Shown one piece after another: positions 1 through 6,529 of a stretch of DNA of 64,000 nt. Positions within the stretch are counted from its first letter, which is position 1; each line of letters starts with the position of its first letter. Source of the DNA: Pelagibacteraceae bacterium AG-430-E20 (GTDB taxonomy: Bacteria; Pseudomonadota; Alphaproteobacteria; Pelagibacterales; Pelagibacteraceae); the NCBI GenBank assembly GCA_003209915.1, contig QCOF01000003.1, forward strand, positions 160,725-224,724, given 5' to 3'. A program made the translations under genes and the position numbers. A model generated the notes under the pieces. That model saw only the letters and a list, made by a program, of their open reading frames with translations. It searched no databases and was not told the DNA's origin.

Positions 1-31
1 ACCATCAAATGTCTTATTATATATTTTTAAA

Positions 32-646
32 ATGATATCTAACAGAGAAATATTAAAATATTTTCCTCAACCAATATTTAAATATAAAGTTGATAACTTT
101 GCTTACTTTAATAAAGGCTTATCAGAATATATTTATAAATTGAATGAAGAAGATAAAGAGGGAATTATAAGATCAAATAAAGGTGGTTGGCATTCAAAAC
201 CATTTGATTTAAAAGATAAAAATTCAATACAACATAAATTTTTGTTAGAAACAACTAAGTATGTATTTGACACTATAAAAAATTATGGATGGAAATTAAT
301 TCCTTCTAGAACAATAGTCACCGAGATGTGGGCGATTATTAACAAACCAAATGATTTTAATGTAATACACACGCACCCTAATTCATACCTTAGCGCAGCT
401 TATTATGTAAAAGCACCGGAGGATGGGGGAAGGTTTGTTATTGACAATCCACTCAATGTTGCAACGCATTCATATCCAGCAGAGGAAAAAAAAACAGAAT
501 TTAATCTTAAGACTGCCGGATTAAAAATTGAAGAAGGAGAATTACTAATTTTTCCTGCATACTTACCTCACAAAGTATCAGAAAATAATTCTAAAGAAGA
601 TCGAATTGTTATAAGTTTTAATGTAAATATTAACAATTTTAAGTAA
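32..646 (+). CDS. 2OG-Fe(II) oxygenase family protein
   Basis: Probable 2-oxoglutarate/Fe(II)-dependent oxygenase of the short bacterial family often labelled TIGR02466. The product has 204 residues. Visible signature: VIHTHP gives His113 and His115, the C-terminal half has FPAYLPHKV with His180, and Arg191 follows in a strand that would bind 2-oxoglutarate. This matches the jelly-roll metal-binding layout, with DGGRFVIDNP as a typical core strand. No signal peptide is seen, so it should be cytoplasmic. The substrate is unknown. Only 31 bases lie upstream in the window, so operon membership on the left cannot be judged. Confidence 0.8.
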   Translation: MISNREILKYFPQPIFKYKVDNFAYFNKGLSEYIYKLNEEDKEGIIRSNKGGWHSKPFDLKDKNSIQHKFLLETTKYVFDTIKNYGWKLIPSRTIVTEMWAIINKPNDFNVIHTHPNSYLSAAYYVKAPEDGGRFVIDNPLNVATHSYPAEEKKTEFNLKTAGLKIEEGELLIFPAYLPHKVSENNSKEDRIVISFNVNINNFK

Positions 647-656
647 ATTAATTATA

Positions 657-1226
657 TTAGTCTAAATTAATTTTATACCCACTTTTTTTACTCTCTATGA
701 AATTTTTGTTGTTAAAATTTTTAGAAATTTTTTCTCTTAATCTATAGACATGAGTTTCTACAGTATGAGTTTCAAGTTTTGAGTTATATTCCCAAACTTC
801 TGACTGAAGTTCGTTTATACTTACAGGTTTATTTAACTTTGAAAGATGGGTTATAATTTTTATTTCTTTTTCAGTTAATTTTATCACTTTGTCTTCACCT
901 ATAAGCTCCCTAGAATTTAAGTTTATTTTGTATTTTCCAACTTTAAATTCTGATTTTTCATTATAATGAAGTTTAAGAAATTCAATATTTAATTTTTCGA
1001 TAAAATTAAAAAATTTTATTGGCAGTTGATCTAATATAACTTGTCTTGGGTTATCTTTAATTTCTTTTTTAGTGATGATTATATAATTTTTAAGTATCTT
1101 TTTCTTTTCTTGAAGCATTTTATAATCTGATACTTCAAAACTTTTAAAAGTAGTATTTTGTTCTAGTTCTTTGAATATTTTATAAAAGGCTTCAAATTTG
1201 AATATTATTAAATTTTGATTATCCAT
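657..1226 (-). CDS. Winged-helix transcriptional regulator (OmpR/PhoB-type C-terminal domain)
   Basis: A 189-residue DNA-binding protein. Residues about 95-189 fit the OmpR/PhoB winged helix: a leading strand with LNSRELIGED, then LTEKEIKIITHL, the recognition-helix region VETHVYRLREKI and the terminal wing SGYKINLD. Residues 1-90 fill the place of a receiver domain but are lysine-rich, and I cannot find the usual acidic pocket or a clear phosphoacceptor aspartate, so classical phosphorelay control is doubtful. It is divergent from the L,D-transpeptidase gene, with only 13 bases between the two start codons, so it may regulate that gene or itself. The target is inference. Confidence 0.75.
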   Translation of the reverse strand: MDNQNLIIFKFEAFYKIFKELEQNTTFKSFEVSDYKMLQEKKKILKNYIIITKKEIKDNPRQVILDQLPIKFFNFIEKLNIEFLKLHYNEKSEFKVGKYKINLNSRELIGEDKVIKLTEKEIKIITHLSKLNKPVSINELQSEVWEYNSKLETHTVETHVYRLREKISKNFNNKNFIESKKSGYKINLD

Positions 1227-1239
1227 ATATAATTAAAAT

Positions 1240-1734
1240 ATGACAATTTTCTTAAAAAACAAACATACTCTTAAAGTAGGTGAGTTTTATTTTAAGTGTT
1301 GTATTGGAAAAAGAGGAATTACCAAAAGAAAGCTTGAAGGAGATAAAAAAACTCCTTCAGGAAACTTCGAAATAAGTCATTTGTTCTTTAGGAAAGACAG
1401 AGTGGAAAAACCATCCACAAAACTTAAATGTCAAGCAATTAATAAAAATATGAAATGGTGTGATGATAGTCGTGACCCTAAGAGATATAATAAATTAGTT
1501 AATAAGAATTATAACCTGTCCCATGAAAAACTTTACCGAAAAGATTACAAATACGATTTATTGATACCAATTAAGTATAACTATTCAAATCCCATTCCAC
1601 AGAAAGGAAGCTGTATTTTTATTCACCTTACTAAAAATTACAAACCTACCGCTGGATGTATTGCATTAAGTAAAAAAGATTTTTTAATTATGTTAAAATT
1701 AATAAATAAAAATACAAAAATAAAAATTTACTGA
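1240..1734 (+). CDS. L,D-transpeptidase (YkuD) family protein
   Basis: Probable peptidoglycan L,D-transpeptidase-like enzyme of 164 residues. The catalytic signature sits near the end: His129 in CIFIHL and Cys140 in PTAGCIALS, spaced as in the YkuD family, where the cysteine forms the acyl-enzyme with the stem peptide. The N-terminal part shows the family start GKRGITKRK...GDKKTPSGNF. No obvious signal peptide or membrane anchor is present, which is odd for an enzyme acting in the periplasm, although short cytoplasm-predicted YkuD homologues are common in proteobacteria. Its 3' end overlaps the convergent yggS by 7 bases. Confidence 0.85.
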   Translation: MTIFLKNKHTLKVGEFYFKCCIGKRGITKRKLEGDKKTPSGNFEISHLFFRKDRVEKPSTKLKCQAINKNMKWCDDSRDPKRYNKLVNKNYNLSHEKLYRKDYKYDLLIPIKYNYSNPIPQKGSCIFIHLTKNYKPTAGCIALSKKDFLIMLKLINKNTKIKIY

Positions 1735-2390
1735 TCTCTTTTTCCAAAAATGCTTGAGCCTATTCTTAAATAAGTTGATGAATAATCTACTGCTTGCAAA
1801 TAATCAGACGACATCCCCATACTTAATTCTTTCAAATTCAACTTTTCTTTTAGAGATTGCATTTCTTTAAAATAACCCTCAGGATTTTGATCAAATGGAG
1901 GTATACACATCAAACCAATAATGTTTAAATTTAATTGATTACAAAATTGGTAAAAATCATTTATTTGATTAATTGATATTCCAGATTTTTGATCTTCGTT
2001 TCCAATATTTACTTGAATAAATAACTTAATATTTTTATTTTGTTTACTCTGTTCTTCAGAAATTTTCTTAGCTAGTTTTTCGCTGTCTAAAGAATGAATA
2101 TAATCAAAAATTTTTACCGCAAACTTTGCTTTATTAGATTGAAGTTTTCCAATTAAATGAAGTTGGATATCTTTTTTTTTGGTCTTAATTTCTGACCATT
2201 TTTCTATAGCCTCCTGTACTTTGTTTTCACCAAAGTCTAAATGACCATAATCTATTAGTGGTAATATTTTTTCTAATTTAAAGGTTTTTGAAACAGCAAT
2301 TACTTTTGATCTATTGTCTATATTTTGGCCTTTTAATCTTTGTTCAATTGCACTAATTATTTCTTTATAACGTTTGATTGTATCATGCAT
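1728..2390 (-). CDS. yggS: YggS/PROSC family pyridoxal-phosphate homeostasis protein
   Basis: A 220-residue PLP-binding protein with the alanine-racemase-like barrel fold. The family is known for controlling free vitamin B6 levels rather than for catalysis. Lys35 in VIAVSKTFKLEKI is the PLP-binding lysine. Further family signatures are FGENKVQEA, LHLIGKLQSNK, SGISINQI, LMCIPPF and LSMGMSSDY near the C terminus. Its ATG lies inside the hexamer ATGCAT shared with the divergent thiE-like gene. The length is close to the usual 220-235 residues. Confidence 0.93.
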   Translation of the reverse strand: MHDTIKRYKEIISAIEQRLKGQNIDNRSKVIAVSKTFKLEKILPLIDYGHLDFGENKVQEAIEKWSEIKTKKKDIQLHLIGKLQSNKAKFAVKIFDYIHSLDSEKLAKKISEEQSKQNKNIKLFIQVNIGNEDQKSGISINQINDFYQFCNQLNLNIIGLMCIPPFDQNPEGYFKEMQSLKEKLNLKELSMGMSSDYLQAVDYSSTYLRIGSSIFGKRDQ

Positions 2391-2912
2391 AATAAACCTC
2401 TATTAAAGTATTACTTTATAAGTAATTTTGATTCAAACTCTATTAACAAACAGGATAAAAATACAACTATAATCTATAGAAACTATACTGAAAAAAAAGA
2501 CCTTAACGTCATTTTAAAAATTAAAAATTTTTGCAAAAAAAAGGGAGTTAATTTTTTTCTAGCAAATAACTTTAAGTTAGCAATCAAATTAAATTTAGAT
2601 GGTGTTTACTTACCCTCGTTTAATAAAAGTACGTCTCATCTATCATATACATTGAAAGAAAAATTTTTAATTTTTGGATCTGCACATAATTTAAAAGAAA
2701 TTAAAATAAAAGAATTACAAAAAGTACAATTAATTTTCATATCCTCTATATTCAAAAAAAATAAGAATTATCTTGGAATAAATAAATTTAAAAAACTAAC
2801 TAGCCTCACCAAAACAGATATTGTTGCTTTAGGGGGAATAAATAAAATAAATAAAAAAAAATTAAAACTCACTAATTGTAGTGGATTTGCAGGTATATCG
2901 TATTTTAAGTAA
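2385..2912 (+). CDS. Divergent thiamine-phosphate synthase-like protein (ThiE/TenI superfamily)
   Basis: A 175-residue protein resembling a thiamine-phosphate synthase barrel. Matching pieces are DGVYLPS (place of the VHLGQ motif), FGSAHN (place of GxSTH), IDIVALGGIN-type strand seven and GFAGISYF at the end. The usual Y.G.GP.F.T.TK phosphate/substrate stretch is replaced by IFKKNKNYLGINKF, so substrate use may differ and the call stays at superfamily level. I start it at the ATG at 2385; an upstream reading frame to 2340 would run deep into the divergent yggS. A strong hairpin terminator follows 8 bases after the stop. Lysine and asparagine content is very high. Confidence 0.65.
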   Translation: MHNKPLLKYYFISNFDSNSINKQDKNTTIIYRNYTEKKDLNVILKIKNFCKKKGVNFFLANNFKLAIKLNLDGVYLPSFNKSTSHLSYTLKEKFLIFGSAHNLKEIKIKELQKVQLIFISSIFKKNKNYLGINKFKKLTSLTKTDIVALGGINKINKKKLKLTNCSGFAGISYFK

Positions 2913-2943
2913 AAAAAAAGGCCCCTTAGAGGGGCCCTTTTTA
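2911..2943. terminator. Bidirectional rho-independent terminator between thiE-like gene and porin 1
   Basis: GGCCCC at 2920-2925 pairs with GGGGCC at 2931-2936 around a 5-base loop. An A run lies on the left and a T run on the right, so the hairpin can stop transcripts from both converging genes. A nearly identical copy lies at 4684-4714 in the same position relative to the second porin. Confidence 0.9.
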
Positions 2944-2964
2944 ATAATTTGTTTCTAAAATTAA

Positions 2965-3951
2965 TTAGAATGCAAATGAGATATTGAACTCGTAACCTTC
3001 AGTGTCATCAGCATCAATATGACTTACGTTATCGACTTCGTTAATCATACCACCTATAGAGACACCGCCTGAAGTGTAAGAAGCAGAAATACCTGTTGCT
3101 TCTTGATCAACAGTTGCACCACCTAGATCAGAAGTTGATACGTTGTAACCAACTGAGAAATCATCAGTTATTGCGTAAGTTATACCAACCGCTTGAAAGT
3201 CAAGTGAAGTAGCAGTCGTTGGACCATCTTCTTCAGACTTTACAGCACCAACAGTTAAAGCACCAGTCGAGTATGTAGCATACATAATTGTATCATCAAT
3301 TGTTGTACCAACAGATGCCTCTGTTTCACCCATACCAAAACCAACAGTTAAACCATCGATTATTCCGCCTGAGTTTACAACTGAAAAGTCCATGTAACTA
3401 TCCTTAGGTGTTACCCCAGAAACCCCTGATGGAACGTATCCAATTGTTACTGTAGTTCCATCAAAGCTTGGTGACTTGTAAGTGAACATGTTGTCTGCTG
3501 AAAGACCATCTGGAACAGTCTCTTCATCAGCGTCTGTTACACCATCCCAAGACTCTTCGTAAGCGTTTGGAGATTTATCATCGATTGCACTTAATGCACC
3601 ATCACCACCGTGGCCATAAAACATAAGTGTTCCCATTCCATTAGTGTCTAATGTAATACCGTGAGTATCTAATACATCACCAGCATCAGTTTCATCGTTA
3701 TCAATCTCAAATGATACAGAAACAGACATACCATTGTCCATATCTCCTGAACCAGTCATTTTGATTGAGTCAGCCATTGTCCATTGGTTACCTTCTGGAG
3801 TTAATCCAGAAGTAGCTACTACTTCATCAACGTCACCGTCTGAAAATGAAATAGATGCAGAACCAGATGCTGATAATGAACCAGCATGCGCTGACAACGT
3901 AACAAGAGAACCAGCTAAAGCTGATAATCCAATTTTTGTTATTTTGTTCAT
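2965..3951 (-). CDS. Outer-membrane porin, paralogue 1
   Basis: A beta-barrel porin of 328 residues (general Gram-negative porin, Porin_4-like). An N-terminal signal peptide ends near SAHAG (about residue 23). The mature part is rich in alternating polar/hydrophobic strands, Asp, Gly, Ser and Thr, and it ends in EFNISFAF with the terminal phenylalanine used for outer-membrane assembly. The mature protein is acidic. It is a close paralogue of the gene at 4737-5729, with near-identical first 45 residues and last 10 residues. Codon use is more regular and G+C higher than in neighbours, fitting high expression. The channel substrate is unknown. Confidence 0.9.
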   Translation of the reverse strand: MNKITKIGLSALAGSLVTLSAHAGSLSASGSASISFSDGDVDEVVATSGLTPEGNQWTMADSIKMTGSGDMDNGMSVSVSFEIDNDETDAGDVLDTHGITLDTNGMGTLMFYGHGGDGALSAIDDKSPNAYEESWDGVTDADEETVPDGLSADNMFTYKSPSFDGTTVTIGYVPSGVSGVTPKDSYMDFSVVNSGGIIDGLTVGFGMGETEASVGTTIDDTIMYATYSTGALTVGAVKSEEDGPTTATSLDFQAVGITYAITDDFSVGYNVSTSDLGGATVDQEATGISASYTSGGVSIGGMINEVDNVSHIDADDTEGYEFNISFAF

Positions 3952-4310
3952 ATTAATCTAACCTTTCTTTATTGTTTATTACTAATAATTAACATTAACG
4001 ATCTGGTTCTATTAAGATTATGTATGATAAAAAGTTTAAAACTTACTAGTAAATATTACTTACATAAATTTATAACAATAAATTTAAAAAAACTTATATT
4101 TAACAAAGATAAAAATATTTAAATTTTAAATATAATTTTTAATATTAAAAATATGTATGCTTTATAATTTTAAAGTGTAGCTTAATTGCAACAAATACAA
4201 ATTCAACACAAAAAAATAAAACCTAAAATGAGTTTTTTTTTTTAATTGTCACATGTCTGCAATGTTTAATTTATATTACTAAACTCAAGTATTAAATTTT
4301 AATACTAATT
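3952..4310. promoter_or_regulatory. Divergent AT-rich control region between porin 1 and the winged-helix gene
   Basis: A 359-base spacer with no ORF. It must hold the promoters of the leftward porin and the rightward regulator. Two perfect palindromes lie back to back: 4115-4133 (ATATTTAAA, one spacer base, then TTTAAATAT) and 4135-4152 (ATTTTTAAT then ATTAAAAAT). They are candidate operators for a dimeric regulator. In such AT-rich DNA palindromes arise by chance more often, so the role is inference. The porin side has a purine-rich ribosome site AAAGAAAGG about 10 bases before its start. Confidence 0.5.
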
Positions 4311-4685
4311 ATGGAAAAAATTTTTTCTGAGCTTTATAAAGATTTACACGGAACAGCCTTAATAAAAACTGATCCTCTTAAAAATTTTTTATTTAATTCG
4401 AAAGCTCATCTTCTTATTTCATTTTACATAGCATCACAAATAGATCAGAAATCAACACTTGAAGATGTTTGTTACAACATTTCTTCTAAAATTATCAGCA
4501 GATCAACTGTTCAAAGTATTTTAAAAATTGGGGTTGCAATTGGTTTTTTTGAAAAACAATTAAATGAAAAAGATAAAAGAGAAAAATATTATAAAGTTAC
4601 TGTTGATGCTAAAAAAGTTTTAGAAAATTGGGCAAAAAATCAGCACAAAGTATTCTCGGATATAAATCAGTTAAATTTAAAATAA
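4311..4685 (+). CDS. MarR-like winged-helix protein located between the two porins
   Basis: A 124-residue small DNA-binding protein. The middle part (LLISFYIASQIDQKSTLEDVCYNI split around residues 35-57, then SRSTVQSILKIG) reads as a helix-turn-helix with a recognition helix. NEKDKREKYYKVT around residues 82-94 reads as the beta-wing of MarR-type proteins. It lies on the opposite strand between two tandem porin paralogues and faces the second across a shared terminator. Control of the porins is a reasonable inference but not shown. No effector-binding feature can be named. Confidence 0.65.
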   Translation: MEKIFSELYKDLHGTALIKTDPLKNFLFNSKAHLLISFYIASQIDQKSTLEDVCYNISSKIISRSTVQSILKIGVAIGFFEKQLNEKDKREKYYKVTVDAKKVLENWAKNQHKVFSDINQLNLK

Positions 4686-4714
4686 AAAAAAGGCCCCTTA
4701 AAGGGGCCCTTTTA
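4684..4714. terminator. Bidirectional terminator between winged-helix gene and porin 2
   Basis: GGCCCC at 4692-4697 pairs with GGGGCC at 4703-4708, flanked by an A run and a T run. Hairpin and following bases up to the porin stop are almost the same as at 2911-2964, showing that the porin duplication included its terminator. Confidence 0.9.
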
Positions 4715-4736
4715 AATAATTTGTTTCTAAAGTTAA

Positions 4737-5729
4737 TTAGAATGCAAATGAGATATTGAACTCGTAACCTTCAGTGTCGTCAGCGTCGTCAAAACCAACA
4801 TTTTCAACATCGTTGATCATACCAGCAACAGTAACTCCACCTGAAGTGTAAGAAGCAGAAATACCTGATGCTTCTTGGTCAACTGTTTGATTTCCATTAT
4901 CAGAAACAGATTGGTTATAAGCGATAGTAAAATCATCAGTTATAGCATAAGCTACACCAACTGCTTGGAAGTCAACTGTAGTAGCAGAAGTTGAACCATC
5001 AGCTTCAGACTTTTGAACACCAAGAGTTAAACCACCAGTCGTGTATGTACCATACAAGATAGTGTTATCAATTGTTGTACCAACAGCTTCTTCAGACTCA
5101 CCCATAGCAAGACCAACAGTTAAACCATCGACCAATCCATTTGAGTTTACAACTGAAAAGTCCATGTAACCATCTTTAGGTGTTTTTCCAGCAATACCTG
5201 ATGGAACGTATCCAATTGTAATTGTAGTTCCACCTAAGTCTGCTGACTTGTAAGTGAACATGTTGTCTGCTGAAAGACCATTTGGAACAGTTTCCTCATC
5301 AGCGTCTGTTACACCATCCCAAGACTCTTCGTAAGCGTTTGGAGTTTTGTCATCCATTGCACTTACTGCACCATCACCACCATGACCTGCGAACGTAAGT
5401 GTTCCCATTCCATTAGTGTCTAATGTAATGCTGTGTGAATCGTAAACATCTCCACCACCTGTATCGTCATTATCAATTTCAAATGAAACAGAAACAGACA
5501 TACCATTATCCATATCACCTGAACCAGTCATAGTGATTGAGTCACCCATTGACCATTGATTACCCTCTGGAGTTACTCCAGTAGTCGTGACATCTACCAC
5601 TTCATCAACGTCACCGTCAGCAAATGATATAGAAGCAGATCCTGAAGCTGATAATGAACCAGCGTGTGCAGAAACTGCAACTAGAGAACCAGCTAAAGCC
5701 GATACTCCGATTTTAGTTAATTTGTTCAT
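4737..5729 (-). CDS. Outer-membrane porin, paralogue 2
   Basis: A second beta-barrel porin of 330 residues, with the same architecture as its neighbour: a signal peptide ending near SAHAG, an acidic beta-strand-rich mature part and a terminal EFNISFAF. It differs mainly in predicted loop segments, for example around residues 45-52, 165-180 and 235-300. A strong ribosome site AAGGAG sits about 8 bases before the ATG, better than that of paralogue 1, so this may be the more highly translated copy. The tandem arrangement suggests an ancestral duplication followed by loop divergence. Confidence 0.9.
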   Translation of the reverse strand: MNKLTKIGVSALAGSLVAVSAHAGSLSASGSASISFADGDVDEVVDVTTTGVTPEGNQWSMGDSITMTGSGDMDNGMSVSVSFEIDNDDTGGGDVYDSHSITLDTNGMGTLTFAGHGGDGAVSAMDDKTPNAYEESWDGVTDADEETVPNGLSADNMFTYKSADLGGTTITIGYVPSGIAGKTPKDGYMDFSVVNSNGLVDGLTVGLAMGESEEAVGTTIDNTILYGTYTTGGLTLGVQKSEADGSTSATTVDFQAVGVAYAITDDFTIAYNQSVSDNGNQTVDQEASGISASYTSGGVTVAGMINDVENVGFDDADDTEGYEFNISFAF

Positions 5730-5945
5730 ATTAATTACTCCTTTTATTTAATGTTAATTATTAATAATAAACATGAACCTTTTATCAAATTAGATATGGG
5801 TTTGACGATTTTCACTCAAATTATAAAAATAATCATTCAGGTGTTGTATTTTTATCACATTGATATTAGCTCAATAAAACAAGAATTTTTCGATATTTTA
5901 GAGAAATAATATATAAGGAGCACTATTTAAATAATATCTATAAAT

Positions 5946-6503
5946 ATGAGCCTTTTAAAAACAATTATTATCTTAACATTTTCATTAATGTTAGCCTCTT
6001 GTCAGCTCTCAAAATTTGGTGGAGATGCTAGAGAAAACCCACCTGATCCACGAGAACGAGTGAAGAAAAATCTTGAAGAAGGTAAAGGATTTAGAATAAT
6101 GGATTTAGGTGGTGGAAATAAAGGGGGTGGTAATTTTGAATTTGCTAGTTCAAATGAATTATGGAGGGCGTCTTTAGATACGATTGATTTTATTCCATTA
6201 GCATCCGTTAACTATAGTGGTGGCGTAATTATTACTGATTGGTATTCGAGTGATGGAAGTTCAAATGAAGTTATAAAAATTTCAATTAGATTTCTAACTA
6301 ATGAAATTAGATCCGATGCATTAGATATAAAAGTTTTTACAAAAGAGTGTGATCTGCAAAACAAATGTGTAATTTCAGAAAAAAGTCAAAATTTAGTGAC
6401 CGAACTTAAAAGAGAAATCTTAAAAAAAGCGGCTGTGTATGAAAAAGATATAAAGGAAAAAAATAAAAGACCGTACGAGCTCTCTGGTAAAATGGCACAA
6501 TAA
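5946..6503 (+). CDS. DUF3576 family lipoprotein
   Basis: A 185-residue predicted lipoprotein. The signal sequence ends in a clean lipobox LASC with Cys19. The mature part has a glycine-rich stretch GGGNKGGGNFEF and a conserved core around ELWRASLDTIDFIPLASVNYSGGVIITDWY, which I recognise as the DUF3576 family of alphaproteobacteria. That family commonly lies beside leuS, as here (leuS follows after 26 bases). The family function is not established; envelope location is the only safe statement. An AAGGAG lies about 26 bases upstream, too far to serve this ATG well. Confidence 0.85.
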   Translation: MSLLKTIIILTFSLMLASCQLSKFGGDARENPPDPRERVKKNLEEGKGFRIMDLGGGNKGGGNFEFASSNELWRASLDTIDFIPLASVNYSGGVIITDWYSSDGSSNEVIKISIRFLTNEIRSDALDIKVFTKECDLQNKCVISEKSQNLVTELKREILKKAAVYEKDIKEKNKRPYELSGKMAQ

Positions 6504-6529
6504 ATTAATTTAAAGTAATAAATAGATTT

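Noticed and set aside
2340..2384. Upstream extension of the thiE-like gene
   Set aside because: The extension would lie within the yggS coding sequence and encodes no homologous residues; the ATG at 2385 is preferred.
3734..3961. ORF on the plus strand over the porin 5' end
   Set aside because: It is the shadow of the signal-peptide region of porin 1, with no ribosome site and an unlikely composition.
5730..5945. Riboswitch or small RNA upstream of the DUF3576 lipoprotein
   Set aside because: No stable conserved-looking fold could be recognised; only AT-rich sequence and a distant AAGGAG.
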